Of a stretch of DNA of 64,000 nucleotides, positions 54,660-64,000 are shown one piece after another; within the stretch, counting starts at the first letter, position 1, and every line of letters starts with the position of its first letter. Below the pieces are notes generated by a model that saw only the letters and a list, made by a program, of their open reading frames with translations, was not told the DNA's origin and ran no database searches. The stretch spans positions 12,004,501 to 12,068,500 of the forward strand of contig NC_088916.1 in NCBI RefSeq assembly GCF_963576675.1. Reading direction: 5' to 3'. Made by a program: the position numbers and the translations under genes. The DNA is from Euphorbia lathyris (taxonomy: Eukaryota > Streptophyta > Magnoliopsida > Malpighiales > Euphorbiaceae).

Positions 54660-57600
54660 AATTTTATTAACCTAATCGCTCCCTGCCGCCGCCGGAATTT
54701 TCTCCTCCGCTCTCCATCATGGTCGAGCCCCCTCCGTTTGCGATTGCTCATCTATTTGAGCGCACTGCATTTTCAAAGGCATCATCTACAACAACAGGAA
54801 TTCCGCAAGCAATCCCTGCGCCATCCTTTGCTTCAGTTGTCAGCAAGTCTGCGAACCCAATCTCAATCCCTGCGCCATCGCCGCCGATGGTTACGGAAGA
54901 AGGAGGGTTTAAGGCAGTCAGGGTTCAACAGTCGATTTACGATGAAAGGATCAAATCATTCGAACACTCTGTTATTGGGCGTTTGTCGCTAACAAAGGGG
55001 GATCGCCCATGGAAACACCCTGAACTAAAACAGAAGCTGAATCAACTATGGAACCGTTCAATGGACTGGAAACTTATCTCGCTGGGTAAAGGCTTTTTCC
55101 ACATTATCATGCCATCGGCCTCAGCTCTGCAAGCTATCTGGAGTCTTGGTGCAGTTTCGCTCAAGCCCGGCATCATGTGCTTCACACCATGGTCCCCCGG
55201 ATTCAACCCAGACTCTCATAAGTCCACCTCGGCTCAGGTATGGGTTCGACTCTATAACCTCCCCTGGGAATTTTGGGATCCTCGTATCCTTGCAAGCATA
55301 GCGCGAGTGGTAGGTGTGCCAATTCGTTTTGATCAAAACACTTTTAACGGGGAATTTGGGCATTATGCCAGGGTTTTAACTGATGTTGATTTGTCAAAAG
55401 AAATTCAATCTAAGATCAGAGTCGATACAGATACTAGGAAGCACTGGGTTTACTTGGAATATGAACATCTGCCTCCAATTTGTTTAGTTTGCTCTAACAT
55501 TGGCCATTCAGCAGCCAATTGTCGAAAAAATACATACAGGGACCCCCCAAAACAAGCTCAGAGAGACGGAAAGCAGCATATGTCGGCAGCTAAGGCACCT
55601 CTGAGGGAGGAACATGCCAGAGAAGAGCCGTCTGCCTCTGGTTCAAAATCGCCAGATGTGGGAAAAGCAGAGCTGCAAATGGTTGTTCATGACCCCGCGG
55701 TTAATGCAAACACAGAGCATGGTGCGAACCACACAAACTGGGGCGACATGAGTGATGAGGGAAGCAGGCCAGGGTCAGACACTGAAACACAAGAACAGCT
55801 TCAGGTGCAACATGCTATTCCTAAGCAAGTTATGGTTATGACTGGTGATGCGGAACGGGCTCGCAGCCTTTGGGTTGATCAAAATAGCAAACTGACCATT
55901 CCAGCCCAGCAGGAGGAGGATTCCTCTTGGACAAACTCAAAATCTAAGAAGAAGAAGTCAGGTTCTGCGCTGGTTACTTATGAATCTCGGGTTAAAAGGC
56001 AGAGCAAGCCTCCCCTACGCTATCAATGTTAGCAATCTACTGGAACTGTCGGGGTGTTAATAACCCCCATACCCAGCGTGCTGTCAGGCTATTATGTAAT
56101 GTTAATCGTCCGGACTTCCTATGTTTATCTGAACCGATGGTGCACTTTGATCAGATCCAACAATCTTACTGGCTCTCCCTCAATCTTCAGCTAGTGGCAT
56201 CTAACAGCTGTGGTTCTATTTGGTTGTTTGCAAAGACGGGCTTGTCCGCTATGCTTCAAATTCTCTCCTTAAATGACCAGCACATCTCTGTCAGGTACAC
56301 ATTTAATGGGATTGGTTTTCTTTTGTCCTTTGTTTATGGAAATACTACTATATTGGGTCGACAGGATTTGTGGTCTTCCCTCTTAAACCTTGATATGAAT
56401 AGCAGATGGTTAGTAATGGGTGATTTCAATACAATCACCGGCTCTCATGAAAAAACAGGCCGTTGCCCAGCTAGAAACTCCTACAGTGACTTTGTGAACT
56501 TCATTGACAATGGGGATTTGATTGAATGCAACACCACGGGTAATCAGTACACTTGGTCCAATGGTCGTCGTGGGACTGATCATGTGGAGTGCCGATTGGA
56601 TAGAGCTCTGGTAAACGAGGCTTTTCTGGACTCCTGGGATCGTATCACCTGCGCTGCTCTGCCCAGGCATAGGTCTGATCACTGTCCTTTGGTTCTCAGC
56701 TGTAGCACGGGATCCGTTAAGAGGTGCCGCTTCCGCTTTCTCCCTATGTGGTTAACTCACAAAACTATTCGTGATGTGGTCTCTGAGCATTGGGTTAACT
56801 CTCATCTTTCACTTCCACCGGCTCAATTACTGAATCACAAACTGAAAACTCTCAGGCCCGTCCTCCGTACTTGGAATCAACATGTTTTTGGTAGGTTTAA
56901 GGACAATATTGCTGCTGCCCAGGAAACTCTACAAAACATACAGCTTGACATCTCGGCTCAGGGATTAACTGATTCCAGACAGCTCAGACAGCAAGAGGCG
57001 CAGGAGGATCTTGATCTGCAGCTTCTTAGACAAGAAATCCTCTTCCGTGATCAGAGCAGAGTGCAATGGCTAGCTGCCGGCGATCGTAATACTGCTTTTT
57101 TTCACCGGTGTGTAAAACTTAAGAAAGTTCAGGCCTCTTTAGATGCGTTGACTATTGACGGGGTCAGAACATCTGACGAATCTATTGTTGCTCAACATGT
57201 GATTGATTACTTCTCCTCCCTCTTCACTGGCAGTACCACTCCGTCTGACCTCGGGCCGATTGAGGAAGTGGTGCCTAATCTGGTTTCTGATGAAGATAAC
57301 TATGCTCTTACTAGGCGTCCTTCCCTAGAGGAAATTAAATCAGCTGTTTTCAGTCTTAACAAGGACAGCGCCCCAGGCCCTAATGGATTTGGCGGTCACT
57401 TCTACCATTCCTTTTGGGATATCATAGGCTCTGATGTCAGTAATATGGTCCTGAGCTTTTTTGACACGGGTTATATCTTACCTGGTATGAACTCGAACCT
57501 TATGACCCTCATCCCTAAATCAGAGGACGCTAATGTTATTTCACAATTTCGTCCAATTGTGATGGGAAACTTCAGCTATAAGATCATATCAAAGATTCTG

Positions 57601-58842
57601 GCTGACAGGCTTGCTACCATCGCAGCCAAAATTATCTCTGAGAATCAATTCGGTTTTGTTCAAAATAGAAGCATACATCATTGTATCGCTGCAGCATCGG
57701 AGGGCGTGAATGTGCTCGCAAAGAAATGCTACGGTGGGAATATGGCTCTAAAAATCGACATAAAAAAGGCGTTTGATTCTCTTGACTGGAATTTTTTTCT
57801 CGCTGTATTGGAAGCTTTTGGGTTCTCTCTAACCTTTAGGGAATGGATACTAAACATTCTCTCCTCAGCTAAAATTTCAGTTCTGCTTGGAGGAACTCCG
57901 AAGGGATATTTTGGCTGCTCCTGCGGAGTTAGACAGGGAGATCCGCTCTCTCCGATATTGTTTGGCATTGCGGAAGACTTTTTCAGCAGATGGCTTGCTA
58001 AGCTTGAACGGGATGGCACTTTTCTTCCTATGGGCTATGTGAATCACGTGGGTTTCCCCTCCCACCTTCTGTACGCAGACGATATGTTATTGTTTTGCAA
58101 GGCTACCTTGAGAAATGCTCGCTGTATTAAGCAAATTTTCACGTTGTATGGAGCTATCTCCGGACAAAATGTTAGCTGGGAGAAATCTGCCATCTACTTT
58201 AGCAACTCCATAAACAGCAGCAGACGCAGCAGACTTGCCTCTACCCTGGGAATTCGGGCGGGGGCGCTGCCGTTTAACTATCTTGGCGTGCCTCTCTTCA
58301 CCGGCGCACCAAAAAAAGGTATTCTCCAACCTCTTGCTGATCGCTTTATGGCTAGATTTAGTCGATGGAAATGTCAGAGCTTATCTCTCGCGGGCAGGCT
58401 CACATTAATAAAATCCACACTGTCTGGGGCTTTGATCCACTCTTTTTTTATCTACAAATGGCCGATTGGACTGCTGAAGCAAATTAATAGAGCCGTCAGG
58501 AATTTCCTTTGGACGGGTGACAAAGATACCCGCAAATTAATCACGGTTCCTTGGAGCATTTGCTGCCAGGATATGGCTGCAGGGGGTCTCGGAATTAAGA
58601 GGTTTGATTGCTTTAATCAAAGTCTCATGGGGAAGTTTTGCTGGGACCTTTTACAGGGAGATAACTTTGTGATAAATATCCTCAGGGCCAGGTTCTTGTC
58701 TGCATCTGGTTTGCCAAGAGAATATCTAAGTAACTCCACGGTTTGGGTCTCATGCAGGGACATGTACAAACGGATCAGAAACCAATCAAATTGGTGGATT
58801 GGTAGGACCTCGCAGCTGAACTTCTGGACGGATAATTGGATG
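54660..58842 (+). mobile_element. L1-type LINE with intact ORF1 and EN-RT, 3' end missing
   Basis: Two ORFs, 54719-56032 and 56026 onward, overlap by 7 bases (ATGTTAG). ORF2 keeps endonuclease and RT but stops at about 58842, where the fold-back element begins. The RNase H, C-terminal zinc finger, 3' UTR and poly-A are missing. Up to the break I see no stop or frameshift, so this LINE is young compared with the one at 27600-30719. Confidence 0.88.
54719..56032 (+). CDS. LINE ORF1 protein, DUF4283 and CCHC zinc knuckle
   Basis: 437 residues from ATG 54719 to TAG 56030-56032. A Pro/Ser-rich N-terminus is followed by a DUF4283-type region (about residues 75-190: RPWKHPELKQKLNQLW, MPSASALQAIWSLG, VWVRLYNLPWEFWD). 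An intact zinc knuckle CLVCSNIGHSAANC lies at about residues 255-268. The charged, low-complexity C-terminus ends in Lys-rich KSKKKKSG. It binds LINE RNA. The stop overlaps the ORF2 start, so ORF2 is probably reached by termination-reinitiation. Confidence 0.88.
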   Translation: MVEPPPFAIAHLFERTAFSKASSTTTGIPQAIPAPSFASVVSKSANPISIPAPSPPMVTEEGGFKAVRVQQSIYDERIKSFEHSVIGRLSLTKGDRPWKHPELKQKLNQLWNRSMDWKLISLGKGFFHIIMPSASALQAIWSLGAVSLKPGIMCFTPWSPGFNPDSHKSTSAQVWVRLYNLPWEFWDPRILASIARVVGVPIRFDQNTFNGEFGHYARVLTDVDLSKEIQSKIRVDTDTRKHWVYLEYEHLPPICLVCSNIGHSAANCRKNTYRDPPKQAQRDGKQHMSAAKAPLREEHAREEPSASGSKSPDVGKAELQMVVHDPAVNANTEHGANHTNWGDMSDEGSRPGSDTETQEQLQVQHAIPKQVMVMTGDAERARSLWVDQNSKLTIPAQQEEDSSWTNSKSKKKKSGSALVTYESRVKRQSKPPLRYQC

Positions 58843-58860
58843 TGGCAAATTTGTAAATAA
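56026..58860 (+). CDS. LINE ORF2: AP endonuclease and reverse transcriptase, C-terminally cut
   Basis: 944 residues from ATG 56026; family members are usually about 1300. Endonuclease residues 1-225: IYWNCRGVNNP, the Glu in LSEPM, MGDFNTITG, TWSNGRRG, LDRALVN and RHRSDHCPL. RT about 495-750: FRPIVMGNFSYKIISKILA, NQFGFVQNRSI, IDIKKAFDSLDW, GVRQGDPLSPILF and catalytic LLYADDMLLF (residue about 682). The frame passes FWTDNW and then reads a few residues of the adjoining repeat (MWQICK) to TAA 58858-58860. All catalytic motifs are present. The missing C-terminus probably makes it inactive. Confidence 0.9.
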   Translation: MLAIYWNCRGVNNPHTQRAVRLLCNVNRPDFLCLSEPMVHFDQIQQSYWLSLNLQLVASNSCGSIWLFAKTGLSAMLQILSLNDQHISVRYTFNGIGFLLSFVYGNTTILGRQDLWSSLLNLDMNSRWLVMGDFNTITGSHEKTGRCPARNSYSDFVNFIDNGDLIECNTTGNQYTWSNGRRGTDHVECRLDRALVNEAFLDSWDRITCAALPRHRSDHCPLVLSCSTGSVKRCRFRFLPMWLTHKTIRDVVSEHWVNSHLSLPPAQLLNHKLKTLRPVLRTWNQHVFGRFKDNIAAAQETLQNIQLDISAQGLTDSRQLRQQEAQEDLDLQLLRQEILFRDQSRVQWLAAGDRNTAFFHRCVKLKKVQASLDALTIDGVRTSDESIVAQHVIDYFSSLFTGSTTPSDLGPIEEVVPNLVSDEDNYALTRRPSLEEIKSAVFSLNKDSAPGPNGFGGHFYHSFWDIIGSDVSNMVLSFFDTGYILPGMNSNLMTLIPKSEDANVISQFRPIVMGNFSYKIISKILADRLATIAAKIISENQFGFVQNRSIHHCIAAASEGVNVLAKKCYGGNMALKIDIKKAFDSLDWNFFLAVLEAFGFSLTFREWILNILSSAKISVLLGGTPKGYFGCSCGVRQGDPLSPILFGIAEDFFSRWLAKLERDGTFLPMGYVNHVGFPSHLLYADDMLLFCKATLRNARCIKQIFTLYGAISGQNVSWEKSAIYFSNSINSSRRSRLASTLGIRAGALPFNYLGVPLFTGAPKKGILQPLADRFMARFSRWKCQSLSLAGRLTLIKSTLSGALIHSFFIYKWPIGLLKQINRAVRNFLWTGDKDTRKLITVPWSICCQDMAAGGLGIKRFDCFNQSLMGKFCWDLLQGDNFVINILRARFLSASGLPREYLSNSTVWVSCRDMYKRIRNQSNWWIGRTSQLNFWTDNWMWQICK

Positions 58861-60649
58861 AAGGAAAGAGAAAATTGTTTTATTTTTTTCTTTAAAATGC
58901 ATTTTTCCGACTTTTCCAACCTCATTTTTCAAAAAATTTTATACCGTTAGACTCGTCTTAATTAAACGGTCATTTTAAGATCCATGAAGCTCAAGTAAAA
59001 AAAATTCCGGTGAACGGAAGCCGGGTGGGCATTTTTCGGCAAGCAAAAAAGTGTCTAGAAAATTCTCAAAAAATTTCAGAACATGTAAAACATTATTCTA
59101 AGAAACTTTAATTCTTGGGTCGAAGCGATATTTCTTACGATTTAGTCCCAACAAAACGTTTTCTTTAATTTTATCCATTTTACATGCTTCAACAATTTGT
59201 TGGGTAAAAACTGTAAGGAATCTCGCTTTGAGCCAAGAATTAAAGTTTCTTAAAATAATGTTTTACATATTTTGAAATTTTTTGATAATTTTCTGGATAC
59301 ATTTTTTTATCATACTTACGTTGTTCCAAATCAATGTATCATTTGTTCCAACATAATACTTATATTGTTCCAACAGAAAATTGTTTTATTTCTTTTCTTT
59401 AAAATACATTTTTCTGATATTTCTAACCTCGTTTTTCGAAAAAATTTATACTATTAGACTCGTCTAAATTAGACAGTCATTTTAACATCTCTTAAGCTCA
59501 AGTAAAAAAAATTCCGGTGAACGGAATCCGAGTGAGCATTTTCTGACAAGAAAAAACATGCCCAGAAAATTCTAAAAAAATTCCAAAAAATGTAAAACAT
59601 TATTCTAAGAAACTTTCATTCTTGGATCGAAGCGGGATTTCTTACGGTTTAGTCCCAATAAAATTTGTTCCTTAATTTTATCCATTTTACATGCTTCAAC
59701 AATTTATTGGGTCAAAACTGTAAGGAACTTCGCTTTGAGCCAAGAATTAAAGTTTCTTAAAATGATGTTTTACATGTTTTTGAATTTTTTGATAATTTTC
59801 TGAGCACGTTTTTTGTCCTACTTACATTGTTCCAAATCAGTGTACCATTTGTTCCAAATCAGTGTACCATTTGTTCCAACATAATACTTGCATTGTTCCA
59901 ACAGAAAAATGTTTTATTTCTTTTCTTTAAAATACATTTTTCCGACATTTCTAACCTTGTTTTTCGAAAATTTTTATACCATTAGACTCGTCTAAATTAG
60001 ACGGTCATTTTAAGATCCCTGAAGCTCAAGTAAAAAAAATTCCGGTGAACGGAATCCGGGTGGGCGTTTTCTGGCGAGAAACAAAGTGCCCAGAAAATTC
60101 TCAAAAAATTTCAGAAAATATAAAACATTATTCTAAGAAACTTTAATTCTTGGGTGGAAGCAGGATTTCTTACGGTATAGTCCCAACAAATTGTTGAAGC
60201 ATGTAAAATGGATAAAATTAAGGAAAAAGTTTTATTGGGACTAAACTGTAAGAAATCTTGTTTCGACCCAAGAATTAAAGTTTCTTAGAATAATGTTTTA
60301 CATTTTCTGGAATGTTTTGAGAATTTTCTGGGCACTTTTTTTCTCACCGAAAAACGCCCATCCGGATTCCGTTCACCGGAAATTTTTTTACTTGAGCTTC
60401 AGGGATTTTAAAATGACCGTCTAATTTAGAGGAGTCTAATAGTATAAAAATTTTCGAAAAACGATATTAGAGATGTCGGGAAAAGTATTTTAAAGAAAAG
60501 AAATAAAACAATTTTCTCTATAATCTGTTTCATTTGATTTACCAATTTGCCACCTTGCCCTTTTTAATTATCATCAAAACTACGTAGTTTTGTTATGTCA
60601 CACAATAAGCTCATTGTCACAACTTAAGCTCTTGTCACGCTGGATCTCA

Positions 60650-60651
<2 letters not shown>
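58842..60651. mobile_element. Complex fold-back element, copy A (left end missing)
   Basis: Direct repeats start at 58874, 59377 and 59905 (periods about 503 and 528 bp). The third is cut at a dyad centre near 60190-60240, after which the sequence runs as the reverse complement to 60530. The outer right end reads CTTGTCACGCTGGATCTCACC before the TA run. Compared with copy B, the first roughly 85-90 bp (left terminus) are absent: at 58842 the LINE joins directly to GTGGCAAATTTG. No coding frame is seen. Confidence 0.8.

Positions 60652-60709
<58 letters not shown>
60652..60709. repeat. (TA)29 microsatellite between the two fold-back copies
   Basis: 58 bases of pure TA between CTCACC and GAGGAGAGATC. 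An open frame of repeated Ile-Tyr across it is an artefact. Confidence 0.95.
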
Positions 60710-60712
<3 letters not shown>

Positions 60713-62581
60713 GAGAGATCAGGTGTGACACATTTCTTATGGTGTAACAAGACTTATTGTGTGACAATGACCAATTTTGTAATTAACCAAAATGAGGTGG
60801 CAAATTTGTAAATAAAAGGAAAGAGAAAATTATTTTATTTTTTTTCTTTAAAATGCATTTTCCAAACTTTTCCAACCTCGTTTTTTTTATACCGTTGGAC
60901 TCGTCTTAATTAAACGGTCATTTTAAGATCCATGAAGCTCAAGTTCCGGTGAACGGAATCCGGGTGAGCGTTTTCCGACGAGCTAAAAAGTGTCCAGAAA
61001 ATTTTTAAAAAATTCCAGAAATTGTAAAACATTATTCTAAGAAACTTTAATTCTTGGGTCGAAGCTAGATTTCTTACGGTTTAGTTCCAATAAAACTTTT
61101 TCCTTAATTTTATCCATTTTACATGTTTCAACAATTTGTTGGGTAAAAACTGTAAGGAATCTCGCTTTGAGCCAAGAATTAAAGTTTCTTAAAATAATGT
61201 TTTACATGTTTTAGAATTTTTTGATAATTTTCTGGACACGTTTTTTGTCCTACTTACATTGTTCCAAATCAGTGTACCATTTGTTCTAACATAATACTTA
61301 TACTGTTCCAACAGAAAATTGTTTTATTTCTTTTCTTTAAAATATATTTTTCTGACATTTTTAACCTCGTTTTTCGAAAAATTTTATACTATTAGACTCG
61401 TCTAAATTAGACAGTCATTTTGAGATCCCTGAAGTTCAAGTAAAAAAAATTCCGGTTTACGGAATCCGGGTGGGCGTTTTCTGGCGAGACAAAAAGTGCC
61501 CAGAAAATTCTCAAAAAATTTCAAAAAATGTAAAACATTATTCTAAGAAACTTTAATTCTTGGGTCAAAGCGGGATTTCTTACGGTTTAGTCCCAATAAA
61601 ACTTGTTTCTTAATTTTATCCATTTTACACGATTCAACAATTTATTGGGTCAAAACTGTAAGGAATTTCGCTTTGAGCCAAGAATTAAAGTTTCGTAAAA
61701 TGATGTTTTACATGTTTTCAAATTTTTTGATAATTTTCTGGGCATGTTTTTTGTCCTACTTACATTGTTCCAAATTAGTGTACCAGTTGTTCCAAATCAG
61801 TGTATCATTTGTTCTAACATAATACTTGTATTGTTCCAACAGAAAATTTTTTATTTCTTTTCTTTAAAATACATTTTCCCGATATTTCTAACATTGTTTT
61901 TTGAAAAATTTGATACTATCAGACTCGTCTAAATTAGACGGTCATTTTAAGATCCCTGAAGCTCAAGTAAAAAAAATTCCGGTGAACGGAATCCGGGTTG
62001 GCGTTTTCTGGCGAGAAATAAAGTACCCAAAAAATTCTCAAAAAATTTCAGAAAATGTAAAACATTATTCTAAGAAACTTTAATTCTTGGGTCGAAGTGA
62101 GATTTCTTACGGTATAGTCCCAACAAATTGTTGAAGCATGTAAAATGGATAAAATTAAGGAAAAAGTTTTATTGGGACTAAATCGTAACAAATCTCACTT
62201 TGACCAAAGAATTAAAGTTTCTTAGAATAATATTTTACATTTTTTGGAATTTTTTGAGAATTTTCTGGACATCTTTTTGCTCGCCGGAAAACGCCCACCC
62301 GGATTCCGTTCACCGGAACTTGAGCTTCATGGATCTTAAAATGACCGTTTAATTAAGACGAGTCCAACGGTAAATTTTTTTTTGAAAAACGAGGTTGGAA
62401 AAGTTGGGAAAATGCATTTTAAAGAAAAAAAATAAAACAATTTTCTCTATCATCTCTTTCATTTTATTTACCAATTTGTCACCTTCCCTTTTTAATTATT
62501 ATCAAAACTACGTAGTTTTGTTATGTCACACAATATGCTTCTTGTCACAACTTAAACCCTTGTCTCGCTGGATCTCACCAC
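60710..62581. mobile_element. Complex fold-back element, copy B (complete, 1872 bp)
   Basis: The left end GAGGAGAGATCAGGTGTGAC and the right end, on the other strand GTGGTGAGATCCAGCGAGAC, match at about 14 of 20 positions. Internal repeats start at 60826, 61315 and 61843 (second period 528 bp as in copy A) and a dyad centre lies near 62130. TA repeats flank both sides (60652-60709 and 62582-62608). No transposase. Insertion into TA microsatellites is known for the rice element Micron; kinship is not claimed. Confidence 0.82.
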
Positions 62582-62608
62582 TATATATATATATATATAT
62601 ATATATAT
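62582..62608. repeat. (TA)n microsatellite right of copy B
   Basis: 27 bases of TA directly after CTCACCAC, before CAATATAAATAC. Confidence 0.93.
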
Positions 62609-62663
62609 CAATATAAATACCCAAGAGTTTACAAAAAAAACAAGACCTATAATTATGCCTATA

Positions 62664-62720
62664 ATTATTTGATTGATTTGTAATTACGCTAATGTGATAA
62701 TTACAAATCAATCAAATAAT
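62664..62720. repeat. Inverted repeat, 22-bp arms
   Basis: The arm TTATTTGATTGATTTGTAAT and its complement ATTACAAATCAATCAAATAA are separated by about 11 bases. It could form a strong hairpin or be the remains of a small MITE. Confidence 0.85.
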
Positions 62721-62754
62721 ATATTTGCTAAACAAGGTAATTACATATCTAATT

Positions 62755-62835
62755 AATATTTATCGATAAATGAATAATTTATTAATTTATCGATAAATGA
62801 ATAATTTATTTATTTATCGATAAATAAATAATCTC
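62755..62835. repeat. Tandem TTTATCGATAAATGAATAAT units
   Basis: Three units of about 30 bp, each with the palindrome TTTATCGATAAA, followed by AATAATTTATT. No gene. Confidence 0.85.
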
Positions 62836-64000
62836 GCTTAATGAATATTTTTTTTCGGTTCCAAAGATATGCATTTATAGAGGTTTTACTGTATTGTGAC
62901 AACAAAAAAATCGTCACTACATATTATGTACCTCAAAGAGACCCCAAATTTCACAAGCATCTTTGATTTTAGCCATGGTGGAAGCTCTCTTATCACCTTT
63001 AAGCTTCTCCATGTTAGATCAGTGGGAACACCATTTTATCTCTGTGTTTATATTTAACTCCATATTTTTTTGTGTTTTTGTTGAAACAAACTTGAAACTT
63101 ACTAACAATATATATAGAAGCTGGGAGAAATTCATTACAAAAACCATTATTTTTCATAAAGAGTAACTTTTTTTTTAATTTCAAAATGCAATAAGGAAAT
63201 AAATAAGATTTGGACTTTAGCTAGTATGCTCAGTAACAGTCTTGATCACATGAACCTTAATGAGCATGTAGAATTTGCCCATTCAGCGTTATTCATTAAG
63301 GTGCATGTGAAAATTCTTGTGGTCAGTAAATGGTTATGTTATGTTGTTCACATTCACCAACCTTGTTGCTTCGGCCACTGCATGTGCCTTTCGGTTGGTG
63401 TTTTGTTTTTTTTAATAGCGCAAATAAGATTTGGACTTTTGCTCATTTGGTCAGTTATGCTGTTTACATTCATTGTTCTTGTTACTCGAGCCACCGCATG
63501 TGCCTCTATGTTCGTGTTTTGTTTTTTATTTTAATATGACAAATTAGTTCACGTGGCCCATAACTCTATTTTACTTTAAAAATGTATATTATCATTTACT
63601 GGTTTTAAGCTCATTTAAGTTTTAAGCTCTAAATTGTGGAACTTATGGAAATGATATATTAAAGACCATTAATTCTTGAACTTTTACTGGTTTTAAGCTC
63701 ATTTAAGTTTTATTTGGTTAAGATTTCACTTGGTTGTTTAGAGAGAAAAACACTTTAAAAATGGTAATTTCAAAAATTGAAAATGGTAGTTTTATGAAAA
63801 ATATGGTTTTAACCAACTTTAATTCTTAAATTTTTTCTTTTGGAAGTCCTCATTAGTCATTTTGGTTTGGTCAAACCATGAAAAAGTTTCTTATGTCAGT
63901 AAAGTGCAAAATAGGCCATGATTTTAGATTTTAAAGTTCGGAGGTGATAATGGATCTATTACAAATTTAAAGAATTATGAGTGTAATTTATCCTATTTTA
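62836..64000. other. Non-coding AT-rich DNA with short duplications
   Basis: No supported gene. AATAAGATTTGGACTTT recurs at 63203 and 63423, and the following segments (CATTCACCAACCTTGTTGCTTCGG... and CATTCATTGTTCTTGTTACTCG...) are diverged copies ending in GTTTTGTTTTTT. TTTACTGGTTTTAAGCTCAT recurs at about 63596 and 63683. The open frames at 63226-63539 span these duplications and show no domain. Confidence 0.6.

Noticed and set aside
60590..60811. Open frame with Ile-Tyr repeat
   Set aside because: Translation of the (TA)29 microsatellite.
63226..63539. Possible host gene fragment
   Set aside because: Two overlapping frames across a diverged duplication, no splice context or domain.

Overview
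The window is intergenic DNA of a flowering plant, probably a eudicot. I find no host gene. Almost every base belongs to a transposable element or a repeat. The evidence is Ty3/gypsy Tat and Athila polyproteins, Ty1/copia elements including a Sirevirus, plant L1-type LINEs with a DUF4283-type ORF1, plant MITEs, a plant mobile domain gene, and AT-rich spacers. The species cannot be named from the sequence.

Layout. 1-2885 is a decayed Tat-type element in reverse orientation: integrase remnants on the minus strand and a convergent, spliced antisense gene on the plus strand. 3394-22045 is a complete 18.65-kb Tat/Ogre-like element with 2.9-kb LTRs and a 5-bp target duplication AGAGT. Its gag-pol is broken by stops and frameshifts. 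It carries four tandem gag cores, shows no recognisable protease, and has an antisense six-exon gene encoding a plant mobile domain plus coiled coil with its own TATA box. About 22172-25465 is the 5' part of an Athila-like element cut off inside the protease. 26010-27456 is a nest of up to four MITEs, the outermost with a 9-bp target duplication. 27600-30719 is a LINE that lost its reverse transcriptase by internal deletion.

30720-47349 is a second Athila-like element (LTR, tRNA-Asp-type PBS, gag, protease, RT, RNase H, integrase). Its 5' LTR is split by a Sirevirus-like copia element (30831-40514, minus strand, TSD TCTTT, nearly identical 1345-bp LTRs, third ORF after pol). 47356 to about 54340 is another minus-strand copia element with only its 3' LTR visible; its gag-pol is one frame interrupted by three point stops. 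54660-58842 is a second LINE with an undamaged endonuclease-reverse transcriptase frame, cut at its 3' end. 58842-62581 holds two copies of a complex fold-back element separated by a (TA)29 microsatellite. The rest, to 64000, is AT-rich DNA with small hairpins and short duplications.

The parts do not act as one pathway; they are layers of insertion. Clear orders of events: the Sirevirus entered the Athila LTR; the Tat element entered the sequence now at 3389-3393/22046-22050; the MITEs entered one another; the second copia element joined the end of Athila pol. The most unusual content is the Tat element: the gag-core array where a protease is expected, the antisense mobile-domain gene, and the palindrome-rich LTR promoter region. 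Methionines shown at the start of some open frames are really GTG or TTG, so I give the first ATG where it matters.
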